DNA of 64,000 nt from Pseudonocardia sulfidoxydans NBRC 16205 (lineage in GTDB: Bacteria; Actinomycetota; Actinomycetes; Mycobacteriales; Pseudonocardiaceae), in NCBI RefSeq assembly GCF_007989085.1, contig NZ_BJVJ01000005.1, positions 115,408 to 179,407 on the forward strand. The letters are read 5' to 3'. Shown here in pieces: positions 33,525 to 41,788 of this stretch. Both the position numbers and the translations under genes were made by a program. The notes beneath the pieces are model-generated. The model had not been told where the DNA came from and ran no database searches. It was given only the letters and a program-made list of their open reading frames with translations. Positions within the stretch are counted from its first letter, which is position 1, and the number at the start of each line of letters is the position of its first letter.

Positions 33525-34994
33525 ATGAGCACTACGGACCGGCACGCCCCGGAATCCACACCCGCACGCGGCCTCACCGGGTCGCTCGGGGTCGGATCGA
33601 TCGTCTTCATGGTGGTCGCCGCCGCGGCCCCCCTCACCGTCATCGCGGGCACCGTCCCGCTCGGGATCGCCGCCGGCAACGGGCCCGCCTTCCCGACGAC
33701 CTTCGCGCTCTGCTGCGTGATCCTGCTGCTGTTCGCGGTCGGGTTCTGCGCGATGAGCAGGCACGTCCCCAACGCCGGCGCGTTCTACGCCTACATCGCC
33801 CGCGGCCTCGGCCGCGCGACCGGTACCGGCGCGGCGTTCCTCGCCCTCGTCACCTACACCGCGGTGCAGCTGGCGGTGTACGGCTACATCGGCGCGGTGT
33901 TCGACGGTCTGGTGCAGCACTGGGGTGGCCCCGCGCTGCCGTGGTGGTTGTGGTCGATCGTCGCGCTCGCGATCGTCGCGGTGCTCGGCTACCGGCACAT
34001 CGAGCTGTCGAGCCGGGTACTGGGCACGCTGCTGATCGCCGAGGTGGCGATCGTGCTCGTGCTCGACGTCGTGGTGATCGGGAGCGGCGGCGGCTCCGCC
34101 GAGGGCCTGTCGACCGCGCTGGTCCAGCCGTCGCAGGTCGTGTCGGGCTCACTGGGCATCGCGATCATGTTCGCGATCGCGTCGTTCCTGGGGTTCGAGG
34201 CCACCGCGGTGTTCCGCAACGAGGCCCGCGACCCCCAGCGCACCATCCCCCGCGCGACCTACACGGCGCTGCTCGTGATCGGTGTCTTCTACACGCTGTC
34301 GAGCTGGTCGGTCGTCTCCGCGTGGGGCGACAGCGCCGCCGTCGAGCAGGCCACCGCCGACCCGGGCAACATGCTGATCACGACGATCACGAACGTGCTC
34401 GGGCCCGTCGGCGGCGACATCGCGCAGGTCCTGCTGGTCACGAGCATGTTCGCGGCGCTGCTGTCGTTCCACAACGTGCTGGCGCGCTACTTCTTCTCCC
34501 TCGGCGGCTCGGGCGCGCTGCCCGTCGCGTGCGGACGCAGCCATCCCCGGCACCGGTCCCCGCACGTCGCGTCGGCGACGCAGTCCGTCACGGCTCTCGT
34601 GTTCGTCGCCGTGTTCGCGATCCTCGGGATGGACCCGGTGACGCAGGTGTTCGCGTGGATGGCCGGCACCGCGACCCTCGGCGTCCTCGCGTTGATGGCC
34701 TTGACCTGCGCCGCGGTGATCGTGTTCTTCCGCCGCGAGCGGGTCGACAGCAGGCCGTGGCAGACGCTGGTTGCCCCGTTGCTGGGGCTGGCGGGGCTGC
34801 TGGTGTGCCTGTGGCTGACCGTCTCCAACTTCCCGACGCTCATCGGCGGATCCCCCGCCCTCGCAACGGCGATCGGTGCTGTGCTGGTGCTGGCCTTCGT
34901 GTTCGGGCTCGTGTGGTCGCGCCGCCGGCCCGCCACCCCGGCTGCACCCACACCGGTTCCCGACGCACCCTCGCCGGCCACCGACGCCGCCTGA
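33525..34994 (+). CDS. APC-family permease (amine/amino acid transporter)
   Basis: The 489-residue membrane protein has about 12 TM segments; GLTGSLGVGSIVFMVVAAAAPLTVIAG and MSRHVPNAGAFYAYIARGLGRATGTGAAF are APC hallmarks, and FLGFEATAVFRNEARDPQRTIPRATY marks the TM6-7 region. It lies 15 bases upstream of a copper amine oxidase gene, so it probably imports the amine that the oxidase uses. The first Met with coding character is at 33525. The C-terminal tail is Pro/Ala-rich. Confidence 0.87.
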   Translation: MSTTDRHAPESTPARGLTGSLGVGSIVFMVVAAAAPLTVIAGTVPLGIAAGNGPAFPTTFALCCVILLLFAVGFCAMSRHVPNAGAFYAYIARGLGRATGTGAAFLALVTYTAVQLAVYGYIGAVFDGLVQHWGGPALPWWLWSIVALAIVAVLGYRHIELSSRVLGTLLIAEVAIVLVLDVVVIGSGGGSAEGLSTALVQPSQVVSGSLGIAIMFAIASFLGFEATAVFRNEARDPQRTIPRATYTALLVIGVFYTLSSWSVVSAWGDSAAVEQATADPGNMLITTITNVLGPVGGDIAQVLLVTSMFAALLSFHNVLARYFFSLGGSGALPVACGRSHPRHRSPHVASATQSVTALVFVAVFAILGMDPVTQVFAWMAGTATLGVLALMALTCAAVIVFFRRERVDSRPWQTLVAPLLGLAGLLVCLWLTVSNFPTLIGGSPALATAIGAVLVLAFVFGLVWSRRRPATPAAPTPVPDAPSPATDAA

Positions 34995-35009
34995 CCGGAA
35001 AGGACCGCC

Positions 35010-36902
35010 ATGACTCTCGCCGAGTCCCGCACCACCCACCCCCTGACGATGACGACCGCCGAGGAGGTCGCCGCCGTCCGCGAGGTGCTCGTCGACGCCG
35101 GCCTGCTCACCGAGCACGTCCGCTACGCCTTCTTCGCCCCCGAGGAGCCCGCCAAGTCCGAGGTCCTCGCCGGTGGCGACTGCGACCGCCGGTTCCGCGT
35201 CGTGCTGCTCGACATCGCGACGGGTCGCTCCTGGGACACCGTCGTCTCCACCGATCACCGCAGTGTGGTGTCGAGCCGTGAGCTGGACCCGCCGGTCGAC
35301 GGCCAGCCCCCGATCATCGACACCGAGTTCGAGATGATCGAGGACATCCTCAACGCCGACGCCGGGTGGCTCGCCGCCCTGGAGCAGCGCGGCATCGCCC
35401 CCGCGTCGGTGCGGGCGGTGCCGCTGTCGGCCGGCGTCTACGACTACCCGGACGAGGCGGGCCGCCGCGTCGTGCGCGCCTTCGGGTTCCAGCAGGACCA
35501 CGAGCGCGACCACCCGTGGGCGCACCCGATCGACGGCCTCGTCGCCTACGTCGACCTGACCCGGCGCAGCGTCGACCGGATCATCGACGAGGCCACGCAC
35601 CCGGTGCCGGCGACGTCGGGCAACTTCGACGACCCCGAGGTCGCGGGCCCGCCGCTCGACTCGCTCAAGCCCATCGAGATCACCCAGCCGCAGGGCCGTT
35701 CCTTCACGGTCGAGGACGGGCACGTCCGCTGGGGCAAGTGGGACCTGCGGATCGGGTTCAACGAGCGCGAGGGCCTGACCCTGCACCAGATCGCGTTCGA
35801 CGACCGGCCCATCTGCTACCGCGCGTCCGTCGCCGAGATGGTGGTCCCGTACGCCGACCCGGCGCCGGTCCGCTTCTGGCAGAACTACTTCGACTGCGGC
35901 GAGTACATGTTCGCCCGCTACTCCGACTCGCTGCAGCTGGGCTGCGACTGCCTCGGCGACATCCTCTACACCGACGCCGTCATCGCCGACGACCTCGGCA
36001 ACCCGCGCACGATCCAGAACGCGATCTGCATGCACGAGGAGGACTACGGCGTCCTCTGGAAGCACTCGGACATGTTCACCGGGTCGCGCGAGACCCGCCG
36101 GCAGCGCCGGCTGGTGATCTCGTTCTTCACCCCGATCGGCAACTACGACTACGGCTTCTACTGGTACCTCTACCTCGACGGCACGATCGAGCTGGAGTGC
36201 AAGGCCACCGGCATCGTCTTCACCTCCGGCACGCCGGGCGAGTACGCCACCGAGATCGCGCCGGGCCTGGGGGCGCCGTTCCACCAGCACCTGTTCTCGG
36301 CGCGCCTGGACATGACCGTCGACGGGGCGAACAACTCCGTGGAGGAGGTCGAGGCGCAGCGGGTGCCGATGGGTGAGGGCAACCCCTACGGCAACGCCTT
36401 CCGCCGGAGCGTGACCCGGTTGCAGCGCGAGTCCGACGCCCAGCGTCAGGCGAACGCCGCGTCGGCACGGGTGTGGCACATCGTGAACCCGGAGAAGCGC
36501 AACGCGCTGGGCCAGGAGGTCGGCTACGTGCTGCACCCGACCGGCCAGCCCACGCTCCTGGCCGACGACGCGTCGTCGATCGCGGCGCGGGCGACCTTCG
36601 CGACGAAGGCACTGTGGGTGACGCGGTACGACCCGGCGCAGCGCTACTCCGCGGGCGACTTCGTCAACCAGAACCCTGGCGGCGCGGGCCTGCCCGCCTG
36701 GGTGCAGGCGGACCGTCCCGTCGACGGCGAGGACATCGTCGTGTGGCACACCTTCGGGCTCACGCATTTCCCGCGCCCGGAGGACTGGCCGGTCATGCCC
36801 GTCGACTACACCGGTTTCGTCCTGAAGCCGGCGGGCTTCTTCGACCGCAACCCGGCCCTCGACGTCCCGCCGACGGTGTCGGACCACTGTGCATCCCTGT
36901 GA
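35010..36902 (+). CDS. Copper-containing primary-amine oxidase
   Basis: The 630-residue enzyme is full length for actinobacterial copper amine oxidases (the Arthrobacter enzyme is about 640). The TPQ-forming Tyr is in PIGNYDYGFYW (about residue 378), the catalytic-base Asp in NYFDCGEYMF (about 296), two Cu His in HQHLFSARLDMTVDG (about 428-430) and the third His in GLTHFPRPEDWP (about 588). It oxidises a primary amine to aldehyde, NH3 and H2O2. AAAGGA precedes the ATG. Its TGA is the TGA of palindrome copy C. Confidence 0.95.
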   Translation: MTLAESRTTHPLTMTTAEEVAAVREVLVDAGLLTEHVRYAFFAPEEPAKSEVLAGGDCDRRFRVVLLDIATGRSWDTVVSTDHRSVVSSRELDPPVDGQPPIIDTEFEMIEDILNADAGWLAALEQRGIAPASVRAVPLSAGVYDYPDEAGRRVVRAFGFQQDHERDHPWAHPIDGLVAYVDLTRRSVDRIIDEATHPVPATSGNFDDPEVAGPPLDSLKPIEITQPQGRSFTVEDGHVRWGKWDLRIGFNEREGLTLHQIAFDDRPICYRASVAEMVVPYADPAPVRFWQNYFDCGEYMFARYSDSLQLGCDCLGDILYTDAVIADDLGNPRTIQNAICMHEEDYGVLWKHSDMFTGSRETRRQRRLVISFFTPIGNYDYGFYWYLYLDGTIELECKATGIVFTSGTPGEYATEIAPGLGAPFHQHLFSARLDMTVDGANNSVEEVEAQRVPMGEGNPYGNAFRRSVTRLQRESDAQRQANAASARVWHIVNPEKRNALGQEVGYVLHPTGQPTLLADDASSIAARATFATKALWVTRYDPAQRYSAGDFVNQNPGGAGLPAWVQADRPVDGEDIVVWHTFGLTHFPRPEDWPVMPVDYTGFVLKPAGFFDRNPALDVPPTVSDHCASL

Positions 36903-36938
36903 GTGGCAATAGTCGCTATAGCGACTATTGCCACTCAC
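36899..36938. repeat. 40-bp palindromic repeat, copy C
   Basis: Arms GTGAGTGGCAATAGTCGC and its exact complement around TATA. The stop codon of the amine oxidase (36900-36902) is inside the left arm, and the convergent small gene ends 8 bases beyond the right arm. Relative to copy A, one stem pair is changed on both arms (G-C to A-T). Confidence 0.9.
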
Positions 36939-36946
36939 GAGGTCTG

Positions 36947-37180
36947 TCAGCCGGCCTGGGCGAGCTCGGCGGTCTCGACCATCGCGCGGGCGACGACCGG
37001 GCGCAGCGCCTCGGGGATCGGCTGGTGCGAGACCCGCAGGTGGGCGACGGCGCGGCGCAGCGCGGTGACCTCGTCGCGCAGGTGCTCGATGACGGCGCGG
37101 TCGGCCGCGGCGCGTTCGCTGTCGACGGCCCCGGAAAGGCGCGACAGCTCGTCCACCAGCGGGCGCAGGGTCACGTCCAC
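36947..37180 (-). CDS. Small coiled-coil-like hypothetical protein
   Basis: The 77-residue protein from the GTG at 37180 (after GAGAGAGGTGCC) is helical and rich in Leu, Ala, Arg and Glu, with heptad-like spacing (LVDELSRLSGAV; VIEHLRDEVTALRRAVAHLRV). I do not recognise a family. Coding is supported by the ribosome binding site and by third-position GC, but it could be a chance frame. It is convergent with the amine oxidase. Confidence 0.55.
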   Translation of the reverse strand: MDVTLRPLVDELSRLSGAVDSERAAADRAVIEHLRDEVTALRRAVAHLRVSHQPIPEALRPVVARAMVETAELAQAG

Positions 37181-37266
37181 GACGGCACCTCTCTCTCGGC
37201 GACGGTCCGGCCACGCTATCGACGCGGACCTGCCGTCCGACATGTGTCGCGACCCAACGCGTGCGG

Positions 37267-37298
37267 GCCGGGGTTGGTGCGCCGGAACAAACCCCGGC
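37267..37298 (-). terminator. Hairpin terminator after the hydrolase gene
   Basis: GCCGGGGTT (37267-37275) pairs perfectly with AACCCCGGC (37290-37298), with a 14-base loop. On the minus strand it begins four bases after the stop of the hydrolase at 37302 and ends the molybdenum hydroxylase operon. Confidence 0.7.
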
Positions 37299-37301
37299 TG
37301 C

Positions 37302-38078
37302 TCAGGCATCGAGGTGCTTCTCGATCTCCGGCCACACGTCGGGACGCTGGATCAGGCTCAGGTGCCTCGTCGCGGTGAGCACCTCCAGCCGGGAGTCCGG
37401 GATGCCCGCGGCCAGCTGCTCGGCCATGGCGGGCGGGGTGGCGTAGTCCTCGTCGCCGACCATCACCAGCGTCGGCGCGCTGATCGTGCCCAGTTCGCCG
37501 ACGGCGGCAACGGTGCCGAGCGCGTGGCACGCGGCGGCGTGGGCGGCGGAGTCGGTGACGACGAAGATGTCGCACACCCGGCGCACCTCGTCCGCGTTCG
37601 CCTCGACGAACGACGGGCTGAACCAGCGGTCGATCTGGAAGTCGACCTGCTTCTCGCGCGGCACGTTCACGGCCTTCTCGGCGCGCTCGGCCCAGGTCTG
37701 CACCCGGTCGGGCCCGTAGTCGGCGGTGGCGTCGGCCAGCACGAGCCGGGCGACGAGATCGGGCCGGCGCTGCGCCAGCAGCACCGCCGTCGAGCCGCCC
37801 ATCGACATGCCGATGACGTCGGCCGGGCCGCCGACGAGCGTCTCGATCAGCGCGGCGACGTCGTCGGCCATGTCCTCCCCGGTGAACGGGCGGCCGTCCC
37901 AGTCGGAGCCGCCGTGCCCGCGGGCGTCGGGAGTGATGACACGCCGGCGCGGCGCCCACTCCGCCGCGATCGGGTCGAAGAGCCTGCCGGACAACGCGAG
38001 GGCGTGCAGCAGGACGACGGGCCGGCCCTCGCCGACGTCGCCGGCCTCGATCGTGCCTCGTGCGGTGGTGGCCTTCAC
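37302..38078 (-). CDS. Alpha/beta hydrolase
   Basis: The 258-residue hydrolase has LLHALALSGRLFDP, PDARGHGGSDWDG, the elbow GMSMGG (Ser about residue 94), the late GDEDYATPP and His in ATRHLSLIQRP. It resembles 3-oxoadipate enol-lactonase-like enzymes. Last gene of the molybdenum hydroxylase operon. GTG 38078 overlaps the iron-sulfur subunit stop (GTGA), with GGAG as binding site. It may act on the hydroxylated product. Confidence 0.82.
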   Translation of the reverse strand: MKATTARGTIEAGDVGEGRPVVLLHALALSGRLFDPIAAEWAPRRRVITPDARGHGGSDWDGRPFTGEDMADDVAALIETLVGGPADVIGMSMGGSTAVLLAQRRPDLVARLVLADATADYGPDRVQTWAERAEKAVNVPREKQVDFQIDRWFSPSFVEANADEVRRVCDIFVVTDSAAHAAACHALGTVAAVGELGTISAPTLVMVGDEDYATPPAMAEQLAAGIPDSRLEVLTATRHLSLIQRPDVWPEIEKHLDA

Positions 38079-38578
38079 GCGGACTCCTTCGCCATGTCGT
38101 CGTGCCGGCGGCGCGCCATGTCGTCGTGCCGGCGGCGCGCCACGACGTTCTGCAGCGCCGTCCGGATCTCCAGGTAGGTGCCGCAGCGGCAGATGTTGCC
38201 CTCGAGGTGGGCGTCGATCTCGGCCGCCGTGGCGTCGGGGTTCTCGGCGAGCAGCTCGTGGCCCATCAGCACGAACCCGGGGATGCAGTAGCCGCACTGC
38301 ATCGCACGGGCGGCGACGAACTCCTCGACGACGTCGTCGTCGGTGGGCAGGCCGTCGGCCGTGGTGATCGCGACGCCGTCGTAGCGGACGGCGCGGGCCA
38401 GGCAGCTGGAGACGCTGTGGCCGTCGGCGAGCACGGTGCAGGCCCCGCAGGCGCCGACGCCGCAGCCTTCGCGGACGCTGGTGTGCCCGAGCTCGCGCAG
38501 CACGTCGAGGAGCAGGTCGTCGTCGCCGACCGGCACGGTCCGGCGCTCGCCGTTGACGGTCAGGTCGATGGGGGTCAC
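38075..38578 (-). CDS. (2Fe-2S)-binding subunit of xanthine dehydrogenase-family hydroxylase
   Basis: The 167-residue small subunit has the plant-ferredoxin-type cluster motif CGVGACGAC...C (residues about 39-59) and the second cluster CGYC...CRC (about 98-133), as in CoxS/XdhC-type subunits. It passes electrons from the Mo site to FAD. The C-terminus carries an exact tandem duplication (RRRHDDMA twice, 38091-38138). GTG start overlaps the Mo-subunit stop. Confidence 0.92.
   Translation of the reverse strand: MTPIDLTVNGERRTVPVGDDDLLLDVLRELGHTSVREGCGVGACGACTVLADGHSVSSCLARAVRYDGVAITTADGLPTDDDVVEEFVAARAMQCGYCIPGFVLMGHELLAENPDATAAEIDAHLEGNICRCGTYLEIRTALQNVVARRRHDDMARRRHDDMAKESA
38091..38138. repeat. 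24-bp exact tandem duplication in the iron-sulfur subunit gene
   Basis: The unit GCCATGTCGTCGTGCCGGCG plus GCGC occurs twice in a row (38091-38114 and 38115-38138). It is in frame and duplicates eight residues (RRRHDDMA) near the C-terminus. Confidence 0.85.
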
Positions 38579-40920
38579 GAGTCCTCCTCGGACAGCGCGT
38601 CGAGGATGCGTTCCGACGTCAGCGGCAGCCGGGTGAACCGGATGCCGACGGCGTCGCGAACCGCGTTGGCGATGGCCGGGGCGAGCGGGATGATCGTCGT
38701 CTCGCCGACGCCCTTCGCGCCGTAGGGGCCGGTCCGGTGCGGGTTCTCGACCACGATCGGCGTGATCTTGTCGGGTACGTCGTGGATCGACGGCAGCTGG
38801 TAGTCGAGCAGCGTGCCGTTCACGATCTGCCCCTCGTCGAACACCATCTGGTCGAACAGGGCGTGCCCGAGGCCCATGACCGCGGCGCCGGTGAGCTGCT
38901 GTTCGACGAGCGCGGGGTTGATGGCGCGGCCGACGTCGCCCGCGATCGCGAGGTGCTCGACGTGGACGCGGCCCGTCATGGTGTCGACGGTCAGCTGCGC
39001 CGCCGCGGCCCCGGCGAACCAGTGCTCGGTGACCTGCGGCGAGCGCCCGGTCTGCTTGTCGTAGGGCTGCCACTGGGTGCGGAACTCGGCCTCGCTGGTC
39101 AGCGTCGTACCGCGGGCACCGAAGTGGCCGTGCAGCAGCTCCGGGATCGACGCGGTCTCCTGCGTCTGTGTGCTGACGAGGCCGTCGCCGGTGAGCTTCA
39201 CGTCGGTCGCCGGGACGCCGAACCGGGCGGCGGCGATGTCGATCAGCTTGTCCCGCATGGCGTCCGCGGCCTTCCGGACGGCGTTGCCGGAGTGATAGGT
39301 CGAGCGGCTGCCCGCGGTGATCGTGTCGTAGGGGGTGACGTCGGTGTCGGCGGTGACGACCCGCACCGACCCCTCCGGCAGGCACAGCGACTCGGCCGCG
39401 ATCTGGGCCATGATCGTGTCGCTGCCCTGCCCCATGTCGACGGTGCTGATCAGCAGCGTCGCCGACGCGTCCTGGTTGAGCTGCAGGACGGCGTTGGAGA
39501 TCGTCGGGGTGAGGACGGCCTTGATGCCGACGGCCACGCCCCGCCCCCGCCGGTACCGCCCGGTCGGACGCTCGATCGGGGAGTCCCAGTCGAGTGCGGC
39601 GGTGACGGCGTCGAGGCAGCCGACGAAGTCCGCGGAGTGCATCGGCGTGCCGACGACGGACACGTCGCCCTCACGCAGCAGGTTGCGCCGCCGGAACGCG
39701 GCCGGGTCCTCACCACGGACGCGGGCCAGCTCGTCGACCAGCGACTCGTGCGACCACGTCACCTGCGGCACCCCGAACCCGCGGAACGGTCCGGCCGACG
39801 GCTTGTTGGTGTAGACGCAGCGCGACCGCACGTGGGCCTGCGCGATCTTGTACGGGCCCGACGCGACCATGCCGGACTTCGCGGTGATGCGCGGCCCGAC
39901 GTCGGCGTAGGCGCCGGTGTCGTAGCGGACATCGGCGTCGGCGGCGACGATGGTGCCGTCGGCGTCGGCGGTCATGGAGCCGGTGACGGCGGCGCCGTGG
40001 CGCGTCGTCAGCAGGAACGCCTCCTCACGGGTGACCGCGATCCGCACCGCGGTGCGCCGGGTCCAGGCCAGGGCCGCGGCGAGCGGCTCGAGCCGGTCGT
40101 ACATCTTGGCCCCGAAGCTGCCGCCGAGCGGTGCGCTGCGCACCCTGACCTTGCCCAGCGGGATGCCGAGCAGGTCGGCGACGGACTGCCGCACGTACGA
40201 CGGGGTCTGCGTCGTCGACAGGATCTCCAGCCGCTCCCCGTCGCGCCACGCCGCGGTGAACGGCAGCTCGATCGGGACGTGGTGGGTCGGCGGGCACCAG
40301 AACTCGTGCTGCACGGTGGTCGAGCCGGGCGGCGGCGCTGCGGGCTCGCCGTGGCGCAGCACGTACTCGTAGTTGACGTTGGTGTCGCGGATTCCGTGCA
40401 GGTGCGCGAGGTCGCCGAACACGACCGAGGGCCGCAGCTCGTCGTGCACGAACGGCGCGCCGAGGACGGCGGCGTCGACGTCGTGGATCGGCTCGAGCTC
40501 GCGGTAGTCGACGGCCACCTCCTCGGCGCCGGCGCGGGCGGCGGCGTGGCCGCGGGCGATGACGGCCGCGACGGGCTCGCCGACGTAGCGGACCTTGCCG
40601 ACGGCCAGGCACGGCTGGTCGGCGAACGCGGGCCCGGTGAAGATCGCGTCGCCCAGGATCGCGTGCAGCTCGGCTCCGGTGACGACGTCGACGACCCCGT
40701 CGACCTGGGTCGCCCGGGTGGCGTCGATGCTCTCGATGACGGCGTGCGGGCGGGTGCTGCGGGTGACGACGACGTCCAGGCAGGAGCGCAGGGCCTCGTC
40801 GGCGGCGTAGCGCAGCTCGCCGCGGACCTTGGCGCGGGCGTCGACGCGGGCCCAGCGCTCGCCGACCGCACCGCCGTCAGTGCCGACGGCGGAGACGCCG
40901 GAGTGTGAGTCGACGGTCAT
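38575..40920 (-). CDS. Molybdenum hydroxylase large subunit (xanthine dehydrogenase family, Moco-binding)
   Basis: The 781-residue subunit has the N-terminal Ald_Xan_dh_C-type domain (RGELRYAADEALRSCLDVVVTRS; VRYVGEPVAAVIA) and the Moco domain (PLGGSFGAKMYDRLEP; AGPFRGFGVPQVTW; QNQDASATL... MGQGSDTI; final GVGETTIIPLAPAIANAV with the catalytic Glu). The CO-dehydrogenase loop AYRCSFR is absent; the position reads GPFRGFGVPQ, so this is a hydroxylase of an N-heterocycle or aldehyde, not a CODH. ATG 40920 follows GAGGAGG and overlaps the FAD gene by 44 bases. Confidence 0.92.
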   Translation of the reverse strand: MTVDSHSGVSAVGTDGGAVGERWARVDARAKVRGELRYAADEALRSCLDVVVTRSTRPHAVIESIDATRATQVDGVVDVVTGAELHAILGDAIFTGPAFADQPCLAVGKVRYVGEPVAAVIARGHAAARAGAEEVAVDYRELEPIHDVDAAVLGAPFVHDELRPSVVFGDLAHLHGIRDTNVNYEYVLRHGEPAAPPPGSTTVQHEFWCPPTHHVPIELPFTAAWRDGERLEILSTTQTPSYVRQSVADLLGIPLGKVRVRSAPLGGSFGAKMYDRLEPLAAALAWTRRTAVRIAVTREEAFLLTTRHGAAVTGSMTADADGTIVAADADVRYDTGAYADVGPRITAKSGMVASGPYKIAQAHVRSRCVYTNKPSAGPFRGFGVPQVTWSHESLVDELARVRGEDPAAFRRRNLLREGDVSVVGTPMHSADFVGCLDAVTAALDWDSPIERPTGRYRRGRGVAVGIKAVLTPTISNAVLQLNQDASATLLISTVDMGQGSDTIMAQIAAESLCLPEGSVRVVTADTDVTPYDTITAGSRSTYHSGNAVRKAADAMRDKLIDIAAARFGVPATDVKLTGDGLVSTQTQETASIPELLHGHFGARGTTLTSEAEFRTQWQPYDKQTGRSPQVTEHWFAGAAAAQLTVDTMTGRVHVEHLAIAGDVGRAINPALVEQQLTGAAVMGLGHALFDQMVFDEGQIVNGTLLDYQLPSIHDVPDKITPIVVENPHRTGPYGAKGVGETTIIPLAPAIANAVRDAVGIRFTRLPLTSERILDALSEEDS

Positions 40921-41788
40921 CGGGGACCTCCTCTCGTGGGGTGTCGCGCGGGGTGTCGGCCCAGGCGGCGCGGGTGGCGTCGGCGACGGCGACGCGGCCG
41001 AGCCTGCGCTTGTGCGCGACACCGCCGCGGACGTCGGGCAGCGGGTCGATCAGGGGTTCGGCGGCGGCGAGGGCGGCGTCGACGGCGTCGTCGGCGGACG
41101 CGTCGGCGGGCACCGGGACGGCGACGTACACCGGGGTGGGGGCGAGCGCCCCGAGCCCGATGCGGACCTCGCGGCCCCCGGTCGCCGACGCGGTGACCAG
41201 CACAGCTGCCGACGCGGCGGGCCAGTCGTTCGCGGCGAGGCTCGACAGCTTGGTGAACGCCGCGCCGCCCAGGGGCTGGGTCGGGACGTCGATGGCCGTG
41301 ACCATCTCGCCGCGGCGGACCGCGGTCTCCTGGAACCCGGTGAAGAACTCCCGGATCGGGACGTGGCGCGGCCCGGCCGACGAGGACAGCTCGATGCGGG
41401 CGTCGAGCACCAGCAGTGCCGTCGGCGGGTCGAGGCGGTAGTCGCCGTGGGCGATGTTGCCGCCGACGCTCGCGGTGTTGCGCACCCGCGGGTTGGCGAC
41501 GCGGCCGTAGACCTGGGCGAGCAGCGGTGCCCGGTCCTGCACGAGCGGGTCGGTCTCCATGCGCCGCAACGTGACCATGGTTCCGGCGCGCAGCCCGCCC
41601 GGCGTCGCGGCGAGGTCGGCGAGCCCGGGGACGCCGGCGATGTCGACGAGGTCGGAGGCGAACAGGACGCCCTGTTTGAGCAGGATCTGCACGGCGGTGC
41701 CGCCGCCGTAGACCATCGGGTCGCCGGCGTCGGCGAGCAGGTCGAGCGCGGCGCCGAGGTCGCGCGGGCGGTGCAGGGTGGCGGTCAT
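40877..41788 (-). CDS. FAD-binding subunit of xanthine dehydrogenase-family hydroxylase
   Basis: The 303-residue medium subunit has the FAD pyrophosphate motif MVYGGGTAVQILLKQG (residues about 26-41) and the second FAD motif ASVGGNIAHGDYRLDPPTALLVLDA, as in CoxM-type subunits. The C-terminal CO_deh_flav_C region ends with an Arg-rich tail (DDRRLTLRRLRRRH) that runs 44 bases into the Mo-subunit gene. ATG overlaps the CoxG-like stop (ATGA at 41785-41788). Confidence 0.9.
   Translation of the reverse strand: MTATLHRPRDLGAALDLLADAGDPMVYGGGTAVQILLKQGVLFASDLVDIAGVPGLADLAATPGGLRAGTMVTLRRMETDPLVQDRAPLLAQVYGRVANPRVRNTASVGGNIAHGDYRLDPPTALLVLDARIELSSSAGPRHVPIREFFTGFQETAVRRGEMVTAIDVPTQPLGGAAFTKLSSLAANDWPAASAAVLVTASATGGREVRIGLGALAPTPVYVAVPVPADASADDAVDAALAAAEPLIDPLPDVRGGVAHKRRLGRVAVADATRAAWADTPRDTPREEVPDDRRLTLRRLRRRH

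Noticed and set aside
34149..37214. Open frame of about 1,020 codons on the minus strand
   Set aside because: It is antisense to the amine oxidase and permease genes, has the Arg/Gly/Asp-rich composition of high-GC shadow frames and no domain; the + strand enzymes are certain.
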